Shown here: positions 37,092 through 49,846 of the stretch, piece after piece
Numbering within the stretch: the stretch's first letter is position 1
Layout of the letters: every line of letters begins with the position of its first letter
NCBI RefSeq assembly: GCF_030272615.1
Contig: NC_081414.1
Location: 519,693,185-519,757,184, forward strand
Length of the DNA stretch: 64,000 nucleotides
Reading direction: 5' to 3'
Source of the DNA: Cryptomeria japonica
Taxonomy: Eukaryota; Streptophyta; Pinopsida; Cupressales; Cupressaceae
Translations under genes and position numbers: made by a program
The notes under the pieces: model-generated
Told to the model about the DNA's origin: nothing
The model's input: only the letters and a program-made list of their open reading frames with translations
Database searches by the model: none

Positions 37092-38110
37092 TACTTTTGA
37101 TCAAGCTCCTGATCTTGGCAAAATCTCACAGGAAGGCCCCTAAATCTAGTCATCGTGTGAACTATACCAATGCTAAATATGATTATACCATAAACAACAT
37201 CAGTGAGATTTATAATCATGTGAATACCTTCATGATAAAGGGAAAATAAATTGATTGTAATGTTACCACCTGTAGAGGCACATTTATTCTTAAGGGCTCT
37301 AATTCTAAACCCGATACACCATCTTTGCAATATAACCTTATAGAGAATTTAGGGAAAATGTTGTACACACTTCCATACTTGAGTTACTACGCCTATCCCC
37401 TGGAAATAAAGATATCCTTGATAAAGCACTCGTTACTACCACAATGCCTACAAATCTACATGTAGATCAATTTCAAGCTATAGTAGGACATATTGCCTCC
37501 CCTCATACCCTCACTTTCACTGAAAATGATGATATATCCATGCAACAACCACATAATGTGCTCCTACACATTGAGGTTATTTTCCATAGAGTTAAGATCA
37601 AGTGAGTTTTGATAGACAAAGGAGTGGGTCTAAATATTTATACTCTGAAATTGATTAGAGAGATTGGGTCTGACCAAAATGCAGTTGATCCAAAGAAAAA
37701 GATTATGATAAAGGCATATGATGATGACGAACGCTCATCTAGGGATCAGTTACATTGCCTATCAAATTAGGACCTGTGGTGAAGGATGTGGTTTTTCAAG
37801 TCCTTGATCTCCCCTTGACTTAAAACATTCTCCTCAAAAGGCCTCGGATCCATGCAATGCAAGTTGTATTTTCTACCTACCATCAATGTATCAAATTTCT
37901 GCACAATGGTGTTGAAGTAACTATACCAGAAGATCCAAACCCTTTTATGTATTGCAACAATTTGAGTTCTAAGGCTAAATCCATTATTTGTAGCAATCAA
38001 GAGAAACCTCCTTCCCAAGAATACATTAATTTTGAATCCTTAAATGCATCCACTTCCAAAATAATGAAGCTGAGATTAGAAGAAAAGTAAAAGACCGTAG
38101 AGTAGGGGAA
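37092..38110 (+). pseudogene. Tat-type Gypsy element C: protease region
   Basis: Degenerate coding sequence in several frames. Readable pieces are NVLLHIEVIFHRVKIK and VLIDKGVGLNIYTLKLI, the aspartic protease region where plant Tat elements have a DxGxxxNI motif (here ID-KGVGLNI, so the active-site Asp is present but the following residues are altered). After that come VVFQVLDLPL and CIKFLHNGVEVTIPEDPNP, the conserved stretch after the protease. The last open frame is 37857-38090. It is cut by the minus-strand Copia element and resumes at 45292. Confidence 0.65.
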
Positions 38111-38115
38111 TATTC

Positions 38116-39357
38116 TGTTAGGCAGTTAAAATAATTGGAAGACAATTGAGAGGGGGAGGGGGGTGAATCAGTTGTCACAGATTATCAAAACTATTAGAAA
38201 TTAAAACATTAATAACAAAACCCAAAACATTAATACCGGGATTCTTAAACCAACTACCGGAATAGCAATTAAACCAATTAAGCATAAGAAATAGTCATAG
38301 AACAAATGTCATCCACATGACACCAATATTTGTACGTGGAAAACCCAGTAAAGGGAAAAACCATGGTGGGAAGCCTACCCATAGTTAGATAATACTTCTG
38401 TAGTAAGTATGTGAATTACAATTAAGAGGCTTACACTTGTAAGAAGGCCAACAACCTAGAGCACACTGCTCATTACAACAGGAGTCTCACTGACTAAATA
38501 AAAATCCAAACTACAATCCAGAGTAGTGTTAAACTACAAAAGATAGCATCTCCTATGCTTGAGTATGGTTCTAGTTAAGCTCAATACTAGAGGATTAACT
38601 CCTCTAACATAAACCCAATTCAATCTCCAATTATCAACCAAATCCTTTCCTTGAATGATATTAAATTATTCGTACATTATATCCCTTGACCATGACCTCT
38701 AACATAATCACGATGATATGCAATGAAATCTTACATCTATATATACAAACCCTTGACTACAAACAATTAGGTCAACTGCCAGATAATAGACCAATTACAT
38801 AATTATAAAACATTTTAGCCTTAGACCAAACAAATAATAACCAACACATAAGACATCCTGAAAAATGCATCAAGAGGTCCAATCCACATGCTTCATTAAA
38901 TTGGTCCATAACCTAGACCAATCGGGACCCAGTATAGGTCCACACACTACATCAATGATCTCCATTCCCCAAGTCTTGAGTATGATCACCATCAGCATCC
39001 TGAAACTTCACTAGAAGCTGCACCAACACCACTTATGTAATTCATCAAAGATCTTCATCAAAAGCTCTTCCGGTGAAATCCTCGTCGGAACTAGAAATCA
39101 AGCTTCTAAGCAAATATGATAGCATTCGATCACCAGACCAAAACCAACTAACTAAATATGAGCATGAGTATCATGAGAAAACCAATTCCATAACCAAACT
39201 ATATCGGAGCCTACTAGATCATGTTGGATCCAAATCAACCAATAAAAAATACCTACCGAGACCAGAAGGGTGCCGGTAAAGCATCCAAATAGCTAGTGTT
39301 GGCATCAATGACAAAACATTAATGCAACACATAATCAATTCCACCAAATGGAAAAAA
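38116..39357 (-). repeat. 3' LTR of the minus-strand Copia element (1242 bp)
   Basis: On the plus strand it begins TGTTAGGCAG and ends CCAAATGG plus A's, where the partner has CCAAATGGCCAACA, so the terminal TGTTGG has decayed. It carries the C-tract (as G's, about 38149-38162) and the GGAAA...GGGAAAAACC box (about 38338-38365). Confidence 0.9.
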
Positions 39358-39370
39358 ATATCCCCCTTTG
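39358..39370 (-). other. Polypurine tract of the minus-strand Copia element
   Basis: On the minus strand CCAAAGGGGGATAT lies directly before the 3' LTR, in the same wording as the PPTs at 788, 52601 and 59781. Confidence 0.8.
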
Positions 39371-39763
39371 GTATTGATAGCAACACTAGATGTGAAAAAC
39401 ATCTAAGTACCAAGAAATGATAAACAAATCTCCCCCAATGGAAGATAACCACCAATCTCCCACAAATAGATGTAGCAATGAGGTTCTAAAACAAAGACCA
39501 AACTCCCCCTATGAATAATATCTTTGTAAAGCTCTGAATATCTCTTTATTAATATCTCTCCCCCTTTCTTTTTCTTTTTCACATCAATATCTCTCCCCCT
39601 TTGACATCAATGCTAGAAATCTGACAAAAATATCAAAGCCAAAAACATAAACCTATGAATCACAAAGTTGACTACTCCCCTAGAGCAGTAGCATCCCCAC
39701 ATCAATGCCAAAATGAATAGTATATCTAATAATCCATACCAGACTGATGCCAAACAACATCAA

Positions 39764-42700
39764 TCAAGTCTCTATCGAAGGGGTAGAAACTCCCAATCTA
39801 TCTCTCGGGTACTCAGACTATTCCTTGGGCAAAGGTTTAGTGAAAATACCTGCAATATTCTCTTTAGTGTTCAAATAAACCAATCTAACTTCATTTGCTT
39901 CCACCTTTTCCTTCAAAAATTTATACTTAATAGATATGTGCTTTGTGTTAGAATGAAATACCTGATTCTTTGATATATCAATAGCAGTAGAGTTATCACA
40001 ATGAATAACTATTGGTGCATCACAATCCACCTTTATATCCTTCAACATTTGCTTCATCCATAAAACCTATGTACAGTTAGTAGCAGCAACAACATTCTCA
40101 ACTTCAGTAGTAGATAAAGAAGTATATGATTTTTTCTTGTTGATCCATGAAACCAACTTCTTTCCAAGAAAGAAAGCTCCACGAGAAGTACTTTTCCAGT
40201 CATCAACATCTCCAGCCCAATCAACATTTGTATATGCACATAAAGTAAAGTTATCATCCTTAGGGTACCACAAACCATATTCTGATGTACCTTGCAAGTA
40301 TTTAAAAATCCTTTTCACTGCACTGTCACGATTTTCTCTAGGATTACTCTAAAATATTGAAACAATACAAACAACATACATAATGTCAGGCCTAGTCTGA
40401 GTCAAATAATGTAGACCTCCAATCATAGATTTTTATCTTGTAGGATTTACTGGTGCAGAAACATATTTTCTTGTCAATTTCTCACTTGTAACCATAAGAG
40501 TACTTACCAGTTTAGAATCTCCCATACCAAATTTCTTCAATAGTTCCTTAGCATACTTAGTTTGACAGATAAAAATAGATTTATCAGTCTGTGTAATCTG
40601 CAAACCTAAGAAAATTTTCATCTCTCCAATCATAGACATCTCAAATTCTTTCTCCATATTTTTAGAAAATTTTATGCATAGCTTATTTTCACCTCCAAAA
40701 ATAATTTCATCAATAAATACTTCAATAATTAGTATATCATCATTAGTGATCTTATAATATAAATTACTGTTAGCACTACCCTTAGAAAAACCAAGTTTGA
40801 AAAGATATATATCCAACCTTGCATACCAAGCTCTAGGTGGTTGTTTTCAATCCATATAAAGCTTTCCTTAACCTGCAAACCATGTTGTATCATCTGATAG
40901 TGAAAAACCATCAGGTTGCTCAATATAAACTTCCTCATCAAAATCCCCATTCAAAAATGCACATTTAACATCCATCTAATCAACCTTCTAGTTCTTATAA
41001 GTAGCATAGGCAAGAAATAATTTTACAGCTTTAATCCTAGCTATAGGTGAAAAAGTATCTCCATAATCAATTCCTTCCTTTTGAGAATATCCTTTACAAA
41101 CCAATCTTGCCTTATTTCTTATAACTTGACCATCCTCATTCAATCTATTCCTAAAAATCCATTTAGTTCCAATAAAATTCTTATTTTTAGGTCGAGGAAC
41201 CAAAGTCCATTTGTTGTTTTTCTCAGTCTGATCTAATTCTTCTTCCATAACTTTCAACCAATATTCATCTTTACATGCCTCAATTACTGATACCGGTTCA
41301 ACTTTTGAAATTAAACATACCTCATTAGTTGCCAGTTGTCTTCTTGTCATCACTCCATTGCTCTTATCCCCAATGATCTGATCTTCTGAATGATTTAATC
41401 TCACATACCTAGGAGTCTTCTGACTCTCTATCCCTCTTCTCTAATATTTAGTTACTATAGAATTCTCTGATACTATCATAATAACTGGTTCAACTCTCTA
41501 TTCTGGTAAAGGTGCTGATGATACAAATATAATCATTTCTACTGTCGATTTCTTCTCATAAACTTTGATTTGACTTATGTTTAGCTCATCTACTTTGACA
41601 TTAGCACTCTCCACAATTCTTTGCAATCTCTTGTTATAACATCTATATGCCTTACTTTAATTATAATAACCAAGAAATTTTTCTTCATCACATCTAGGAT
41701 CAAATTTGTGAATGATATCATCTCTCCTGATATGATATTTACTACCAAAAATTCTAAAATACTTAACTATAGGTGTATTGCCAAACCACAATTCATAAGG
41801 TGTCTTACCGGTTTCTCCTTTGATATGTACTATGTTGAATGTATAAACTGTTGTGCTCACTACTTCTCTCCAGTAGATATGAGGTAGACTAGCTTCCATC
41901 ATCATTGTTCTAGCAACATCCAAGATAGTTATGTTCTTCCTTTCCACAACTCCATTCTACTGAGGCATTCGGGGAGTAGAAAATTGTCTTCTTATACCAT
42001 GCTTGTCACAAAAGTTATTAAACTCACTGGATGTGAATTATCCACCATGATCTGACCTCAAACATGTAATCTTCAATCCTATCTTAGTTTCCAGTTTAGC
42101 CTTAAATATTTTAAACTTTTCAAATTCTTCATATTTTTCCCTTACAAAAGTAACCCACATCATTCTAGATTAATCATCAATTATTAGCATGAAATATTTG
42201 TCACCTTGAAAACTTTTAACTCTAGCATGGCCACACAAATTAGTATGAATAAGATCAAGAACATCATTTGATTTATCTTGTATACTCCTAAAAGAGGTTC
42301 TGACCCATTTTCCCATTTAACATTCTTTACATACTAGATTATAAGGCTTCATAATCTTAGGTATATCCCTAATTGCCTTAGCTGAACTGATCTTTACGAT
42401 GCAATCAAAATTCACATGCCACAACCTTTTATGGCATATCCAACTCTCATCAATATGTGTAATCAAACATGTCTTCTCATTAGAGTTCAAATAAAATATA
42501 TTATCTTTTGTCTGTGTACCAGTTCCAATCTCCAAACCAGGATAATGATTTTGCATTTTCCATCCTTTAACTGTAATTGAAATCTCTTGTCTACCAATTA
42601 TCCCACACTCAAAATATTATGCCTTAAAACCTTAAAAATAATAAGCAATATCATTATTGTTCTTACCATCCAATGATATAGTTACTTTTCCTTTGATCAT

Positions 42701-43987
42701 ACATGTTTTTCCATCTCCAAATCTAACTAGACCGCCATCAAATTAGTATAAAGATAGAAACTTCCATTTATCTCAAGTCATATGATGTGAACAACTGTTA
42801 TCAATTACCCAATCATCCTTCTCTTCAATTTTAGTAGCAAGTGCCTTCTCTTAAGATACATTCTCTTCCATTGCCAGATCATCTTCCTTGATACCCATGA
42901 ACACCCATTCCTTCCCATTGTTGGAACCACTAGCAGAATATTCTATCGGTTCATTATTAGAATCAATAATGCCTTCCTCATCTACTATGTAGCATGATTT
43001 GTCTCTGTTTTCATTATACTTATACTTGTTTTGATATCTAGGGTTAGGCTTAATAGATCTTCTAACTCTTTCTTCAAATCTTGAATTCCTTTTAGGACAT
43101 ATAGATGCAAAATGACCAATCTTATTACATCCAAAACATTTAAAAGGTACTTTTCCTTCATACTTACTTCCCATCGGTCCTTTAGGTACTCTTCTAGAAA
43201 ATAGTGCTTCAAGTTGCTCAAACTCATCATCTTCTCTCATCATATCTTCCAATTCCTTTTCATATAAACCTTTCCAATCTTTCTTACTATTTGCAGATTT
43301 AGATGCATGAAAAGAAGGTTTAGTCTTCACAGCTCTAGAAGGTCCAAATTCTTCAAGCTCAAAAGAAGATAATTTCTCAACCAAAGTATCTTAGTTCATA
43401 GATATATTAACCATTATTATTAACTAATTAATAACAGTATCCTTCATCTTGCAAGTTTGTGGTAGGGCTCTCAAGACTCTAGAAACAAATTCATCTTCAC
43501 TCAGAGTTCCACCACAACATTGAATTCCCATAACAATCTCATTTACCCTTTCCATGATTGCAGTAATCCTTTCATCTTCTTCCATCTTCAAGTTTTCATA
43601 TCTCACCTAGTAACCATCACGTTTAGCAATCTTCACTATAGTGTCACCTTCATTAAGAGTCTCCAACTTATCCCATATAGCCTTTCCAGATGATTTGTCA
43701 GTTAATCCCATTATTTATTGATCAAAAAGTGCACACAAGAGGGATTCTCTTGCTCTACAATCATTCTCAATCTCCTTATCCAAGTTTGTTGGAGGAGGAT
43801 CACCAGATGCTAGATGATAAGGTGTGACACAATTCTATGTGATCTCCCAAATCTCCTTTCCAAGACATCTCAAATGAGTCTCCATCTGAATCTTCCATAC
43901 TATGTAATTTGTTCAATTAAGCCTAGGAATATCTCTCTGAAACATAGCTCCAGATGAACTAGATGAACTTGAACTGTTAGACACCAT
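39764..43987 (-). pseudogene. gag-pol: Copia gag-pol polyprotein, broken by stops
   Basis: A single minus-strand frame of ~1408 codons from ATG 43987. Order: gag (43987 to about 42850) with zinc knuckle CFGCNKIGHFASIC (about 43095-43137); protease region with IDNSCSHHMT (about 42800), where the usual DSG has become DNS; GAG-pre-integrase zinc region with WHVNFD and a CKEC end (42317-42556); integrase core and C-terminal part (about 41657-42300; YELWFGNTP, KFLGY); RT (41404-40433) with KARLVCKGYSQKEGIDY and the active site as FIDEIIFG, where Copia elements normally have two Asp; RNase H (40318-39818; GDVDDWKSTSRG, HCDNSTAIDISKN). Stops include TAA and TAG. The altered protease and RT motifs show it is long dead. 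The order integrase before RT defines Copia. Confidence 0.92.
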
Positions 43988-44031
43988 AGGATCTTCATTA
44001 AGTGGTTAAGCTTTCTGCAGAGAGGACTAAA

Positions 44032-44045
44032 GCTTTTATAACAAT
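44032..44045 (-). other. Decayed primer-binding site of the minus-strand Copia element
   Basis: On the minus strand ATTGTTATAAAAGC directly follows the 5' LTR end. It is a mutated ATTGGTATCAGAGC, the tRNA-Met type PBS present intact at 54171. Confidence 0.75.
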
Positions 44046-45286
44046 TGTTAGATAGTTGAAATAATAGGAAGACAACTGAGAGGGGGGAATGAATTAGTTG
44101 TCACAGATTATCAGAACCATTATCAATTAAAACTTTAATACTAGAACCCAAAACATTAATACCGGGATGCTTAAACTAAATATAGGAATAGTAGTTAAAA
44201 CAATTAAGCATAAGCAATAGTCACAAAACAAATACCATCCACATGACACCAAGATTTGTACTTGGAAAACTCGGTAAAGGGAAAAACCATGGTGGGAAGC
44301 CTACCCACAATTTGATAATACTTCTACAATAAGTATGTGAATTACAATTGAGGGGCCTACACTTGCAGGAAGGCCAATAGCCTAAAGTGCACTACTCATC
44401 ACAAAAGGAGTCTAACTAACTACATAGAAATCCAAACTAAAATCTGAACTAAGTGTTGAATTGCAAAAGATAGCATCTCCTATGCCTGAGTACAGTTTCA
44501 GTTAAGATCAATACCAGAGGACTAACTCCTCTCACATAAACCCAATTTGATCTCCAATGATCGACCAAATCCTATGCATGAGTGATAGTATATTATTCAT
44601 ATAATATATCCCTTGATCATGACCTCTCACATAACCATGATGATCTACAATGAGATCTTACATCTACATATACAAACCCTTGACTATAAACAATCAGGTA
44701 GGCTACCAGATAATAGACCAATTACATAATTACAAAACATGTAGGCCTTAGACCAAAAAAATAATATCCAACACATAAGACATCCCGAAAAAGCATCGAG
44801 AGGTCCAATCCACACACTTCATTAATTTGGTCCATAACCTAGACCAACCGGGACCTAGTATAGGTCTACATGCTACAACAATGATCTCCATTCACCAAGT
44901 CTTGAATATGATCACCATTAGCACCCTAAAACTCCACCGGAAGCTGCACCAACACCACTTATGTAATTCATCAAAGATCTTCATCAAAAGCTCTACCAGT
45001 GAAACCCTCATCGGAACTAGAAACCAAGCTTCTAAGCAAACAAGATAGTATCCAATCACCAGACCAAAACCAACTGATTGAATATGAGCATGAGTATCAT
45101 GAGAAAGCCAATTCCATAACCAAACTATATCAAAGAATACTAGATCATGCCAGATCCAAATCAACCACAAAACCACTCAACCTACTAGGACCAGAAGGGT
45201 GTTGGTAAAGCATCCCAATAGCTAGTGTTGTCATCAATGACAAAACATTAATGCAATGCATAATCAATTCCACCAAATGGCCAACA
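44046..45286 (-). repeat. 5' LTR of the minus-strand Copia element (1241 bp)
   Basis: Plus-strand ends TGTTAGATAG ... GGCCAACA. It is collinear with 38116-39357 with many scattered substitutions, indicating an old insertion. Confidence 0.9.
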
Positions 45287-45291
45287 TATTC

Positions 45292-46690
45292 TATGTTGTT
45301 CTCTCTACATTGGAAAGTTACCTTTGTCCCCTTGCACTTATGGAAAACTACAAATGACTAAAACCACATTGGATACCACTACTATAGTTTGAAAATCTAC
45401 TAGTTTCAAAAAATGGGGAGATTTATATGATGAAATGGAAGAAGAGGATCTCTTGAGATGGTTATACAAAGATGAATATATAGAGAAAGAAAAAATTTCA
45501 GAACTTGAAGTCAAAATACTAGCTGAGCAATATGGAAAGGGACTAAAGATAATGAAAAGATATGGCTATGATGGTCACAGTCCTCTTTGTTTACATAAAC
45601 AAGGTATACTTGAACCAATAAAACTTGATGGTGGATGTAAGGTTCCTCCTTTAGGGTATGATACGCGGAAAGATAAGACCTTGAGTACTAAGGGTAACTC
45701 GAGTGAGGTAGGGGAGTCTTCTAATGCAACACAGACTGATGAGGAAGGTATTATCGATGAATCTGATGACTTCATTGATATGATTCTATTTGTACCCTTG
45801 AAACTATTCATAACCTTGAACCTAATCATGATACTTTACCTCTTGTTCACTTGAAACTTATCAGTTGGGACAACGAGGGACAACCCTAGTTAGATTGTTT
45901 TCAAAATAATGAAGAAATCATAAACTTTCTTGGAGAACAAAGTGATTTACCCCTTGGAGTTAATAGGGATAGATTCACCATAGAATTCAGTAGTGTAGAT
46001 TACTTTGGGGAATGTGCCAAGACTTTTAGTCACAAAATTATGGAAAATATCAATAGGTCTTCTAGTGAAAATTGTTCTGTGACGCTATTAGACCCAAAAA
46101 AAGTAAAAAAAAATGACATATCCGAAGGTGAAAATCTCTCTGAGGTGCCTGAGGATGGAAGGATTGACACACTTCCCCTAGAAGTATACCATGAGAATTC
46201 ATCTTTGTTAGTGGAAAAGACAATACCAACAAACTTAGGCACACAAGAGAAACCAAAGATTATACATCTAGCAGAATCATTGACACCCAAAGAGAGAATA
46301 GAGCATATCCAGTTTTAAAAGGAAGGACATATATTAATTTTGCATGGTCCTATGTAGACATGCAAGAACTTGACCCCGAGTTAGTTATGCATCACTTGTC
46401 TTTGGCACCATGGGAAAAACCTATCAAACAAAAATTAAGAAAAATGCATCCTCATGTGATACTATTGGTAAAGGTAGAACTACAAAAGTTGCTAGATGAC
46501 AGATTTATTAGACCTATTAACTATGCTGAATGGATTTCAAACTTGGTACCAGTTTCAAAACCTAATGGGAGTGTATGTGCTTTCACAAATTTTAGAGATT
46601 TAAATAAAGTTTTTCCTAAAGACGACTTCCCACTTCCAAATATTGACATGATAGTGGATTATGTTGGCATTATAACAGACAATAAGAGAT
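45292..46690 (+). pseudogene. Tat-type Gypsy element C: G-patch-like segment and N-terminal RT
   Basis: Three open pieces in different frames. 45435-45854 contains AEQYGKGLKIMKRYGYDG, then HKQGILEPIK, a G-patch-like arrangement (Gly-spaced, hydrophobic) between protease and RT. 46040-46318 is an acidic linker ending in the pre-RT region. 46360-46716 is the N-terminal RT: LAPWEKPIKQKLRKMHP, then FIRPINYAEWISNLVPV and FRDLNKVFPKDDFPLPNID, the characteristic Tat-lineage RT start (DFRDLNKA.PKD.FPLP). A Copia-type LTR cuts it at about 46690. Confidence 0.75.
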
Positions 46691-48145
46691 TGTTGGCATT
46701 TCAATTAGGATATTGAGAAGGTTGTTGATAATTATGGATATAACTGATTAAGGATGTTTACTATCTTCACAATATTATTTTTTCATTGATGTCAAGAAAT
46801 TGATTTTTTGATTTAGTATGATGTTGCCATATCTTAAGAAGTATGTTTTGAAGAGAATTAAGATGTCGGTAAAAGACACAGAAAGAATGTGATGAATAAG
46901 GGGAGGAATAAGTTATTCAATGGGAAACTATTACCAAGTTAGACAATGATGAGATCATGTTGTTTAGATTATTTTGATATCCTACATATGCTATTATTTG
47001 TAAGGTTAATACTATACTATGTTACCGAGAAAGGAACTTAGTCGGTAAACCCTAAGGTTATCGTTATCAGTTAATGAAGGCAGAATGTCTACTGAGTGAA
47101 GTTTAGTATTTACCGAGTTGCAACCGAGTAGTAACAGAATGCATTGGATATATACATGCGATATTTAATGATGGAAGCTGATGAGCTGGTTATGATTAAA
47201 TGATTGATACAATGTGAATGAAGTTTGTTAAGGATCTATGACAATGGAAGATCGATAGGAAGATCTACAACTCAGATTGAACCACAATACCCTAGCACAA
47301 GTTCCAAGAAATGTATGCAAATTTCAAGGCTAGGTAAAATGTTCTCCGATCGAAGGATACATTGAACCTAGTCAAGATTGAAGATCTGATGGCTATGATT
47401 GATCATGGGAGATGTGATCAAAGAGATTAAGTGGTTAGCAAATTATTTATAAATAAGGAACTGTTGATAAACAATGTATGCAGGCAAGTGTAAGCATAGG
47501 GATGCTACATAGTGACTACCGAGCATAGAATCTTGAAGACCTATTTGAATAACAAAGCAAGGAGCCTAGCAGAGGGACAAGATAAGTCCTATGACTAGAT
47601 TGTATTGAGAAAATAAGAATCCTCTTTAGCATTTTAGATGCAAAGTTGCAAACATACTCATTACTGTTATTTATTTGTAAGTGACAAAAAATCTCTTAAC
47701 CGAGTGGACATAACAGTCTTATTTGTAAATCCTCTAGCAAGGTGACATTCTGATTGAGTGTTTGAAACCCTGTAACAAGGTCACCTCTAACAAGGTGAGG
47801 ATCCTAATAGATCTGAGGGAAATCCCTTAACCGGGTCACATCTAGCAATGTGTTTGTAATCTTTAATAGGATTTTCTATTAACCGAGCATACTCTAGAAG
47901 AGTATATTTCTTAGTGGGTCTGAACTCCCATAGTGGTTTTTCCCTATTTGGGTTTCCACGTTAAATCTGGTGTTATGAGTGTTGTTATGATTATGTGTTC
48001 TTAAGTTTGCATGTTTTACAGTTTTGGTTACATATATCTATTAAAGCTACCGAGGTTGAATCTAATGAATATATTGAAGATTAAGTTTGTATGATTCACA
48101 CCCCCCCCCTCTCATCTTATTAACAATTGGCATTAGAGTTATCAG
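46691..48145 (+). mobile_element. Copia-type LTR inserted in the RT of element C
   Basis: Starts TGTTGGCATTTC inside the RT frame. An LTR-like end (CTTATTAACA, to about 48124) is followed by a decayed PBS (ATTGGCATTAGAG). RT coding resumes at about 48150 with HKMLSLMDGF. It has the TTTTTCCC/GGGTTTCC box (about 47937-47960) and a C-tract (about 48102-48110). The presence of the PBS plus ~20 bases but no interior suggests a deleted element rather than a clean solo LTR. The right edge and TSD are not resolved. Confidence 0.7.
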
Positions 48146-48149
48146 ATTC

Positions 48150-49846
48150 CACAACAAGACACAAGATGTTATCCCTCATGGATGGGTTCTTGAGCCATAA
48201 TTACTTAAAAACTCCTAAAGACTAGATGGAATATTTTTTTGGAATACCATGCCCTTCGAATTGATGAATGTCGGAGCTACTTATCAATGTGAAATGACCA
48301 CTATTTTTCATTGCATGATTCACACATATTTGGAAGATTATGTAGATGACTTTCTTGGAAAATGTTACACCAGAAAGGGACTTTTAGAAATCATGGATAA
48401 AATATTTACAAGGTTGGAAAAATATAAAGTTGATTGAATCCAAAGAAATGTGTCTTTGGGGTAACCTCTGGGAAAATCCTTCGATACATTGTATCATCTA
48501 AGGAAATTGAAGTTGATCTTGAAAAAGTAAAATCCATACTTGAGATGCCACCACCAAGGAATATCCGCCAGTTGAAATCTTTACAAGGGAAACTCCAATC
48601 TATCCACCACTTTATAACACAACTGGCAGATAAGTGTCAATCATTTCAACACCTGCTACATAAAAATATTTCATTCAGATGGGATGACAAATGTGAACAA
48701 TATTTTCAATAGATCAAAGAATACCTAATGTCATGACTAGTGTTAGTATCTACCATAGATGACAAGCCTCAACTACTATATATATCCACAACTACTACAA
48801 CACTAGTGACACTTTTGGTGCAACATGACTCTTAAGGAAAAATATGTGCAATATATTACATCAGTTGTAACCTAGCGGGATATGAGCTTAATTACAGTCC
48901 TATTGAGAGAGCATGTCTTGTTGTAGTTTTTGCTTCACAGAAACTATGATATTACATTATTACACACCAAATAAAGCTCATTGCAAAAATCGATACACTT
49001 AAATACCTTTTGAGTAAAGCAACTCTTACAGGACGACTAGCTAAATGGGTCATTATTCTCAGCAAGTTTGACATTGAATATGTCAAAATAAAAGAAATCA
49101 AGGGATAAGATATAGAAGATCAACTCACTAATGCTCCTGTCACAAATGATCATCCACTTATCACAGAATTACCAGATGAATCAATCTTTAACTTGGAATC
49201 CTCAAATCTCTAGACTCTATATTTTGATGGCTCCTTCACACATGGTGGTTCTAGAGCTGGAATCCTCTTTGTCACACCGCACATTCATTGCATACCTAAG
49301 GCTTATAAGATACAGTTTTCATGTATAAAAAATATTACATAATATGAAACATTACTTTTTGGACTCCATATGATTGTACAATGGAAAATCTTAGTTTTGT
49401 GTGTTCTTGGTGATTCTGAGTTAGTGATCAGATAGGTTAATAATGATTATAAGACAAAAGATGAGGGGCTTATGCCATACAAGAGAATAGTGGATGATTT
49501 CAAGGCTTACTTTACTACAATCAAATTTGATAAAAATCCTTGGGACAAAAAAAGAGCAAGTGATGCAATGGCTACAATCGCCTCCCTTGTAATAATACCA
49601 AGTAATGTTGAATACTGTGAGTTCTTGGTTAAACCGCTCTTAGAGCCTGCATACAATGTACCGCAATCTGAAATGATATGTCTCATTGTTGGTCCTAATT
49701 ATCAATGGTACGAAGATATTTATTCCTATTTACATGATAATATCTTACCTCCTAATCTATCCAACAAATTCCAAAAAACAATTATTCACCAAGCCTTTTG
49801 TTATGCCATTTTAGCTGATACCCTATATTATCAGGGTCTTGATGGT
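48150..49846 (+). pseudogene. Tat-type Gypsy element C: RT C-terminus and two RNase H domains
   Basis: RT resumes (LMDGF; then NVGATYQCEMTTIF and the active site YVDDFLGK, about 48330-48360), continues with LNPKKC-like text and a thumb region (48434-48712). A degenerate RNase H follows (about 48730-49100; NLAGYELNYSPIERACLVVV). Then a second, archaeal-type RNase H (about 49206-49460): YFDGSFTHGGSRAGI, YETLLFGL, LGDSELVI and NNDYKTKDEGLMPY, with its Asp, Glu and Asp all visible. Two RNase H domains in tandem are a mark of the Tat lineage. The pre-integrase linker (WYEDIYSYL, LADTLYYQGLDG) follows, and the element is cut at 49846. Stops and frameshifts throughout. Confidence 0.85.

Larger units (their letters stand above)
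38116..45286 (-). mobile_element. Complete minus-strand Ty1/Copia retrotransposon (7.17 kb)
   Basis: LTRs at 44046-45286 (5') and 38116-39357 (3') enclose a gag-pol region in the Copia order (gag, protease, integrase, RT, RNase H). An exact TSD TATTC flanks it (38111-38115 and 45287-45291). PBS and PPT are recognisable. Many stops make it inactive. It is inserted between the protease and G-patch/RT parts of element C. Confidence 0.93.

Noticed and set aside
41621-41887. Plus-strand frame of 88 codons with Cys/His residues
   Set aside because: Antisense to the integrase region of the minus-strand Copia element; no promoter or domain.
38116-45286. Possibility that the two LTR copies here are separate solo LTRs
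   Set aside because: Exact TATTC duplication, collinear Copia gag-pol between them, and PBS and PPT in the right places show one element.
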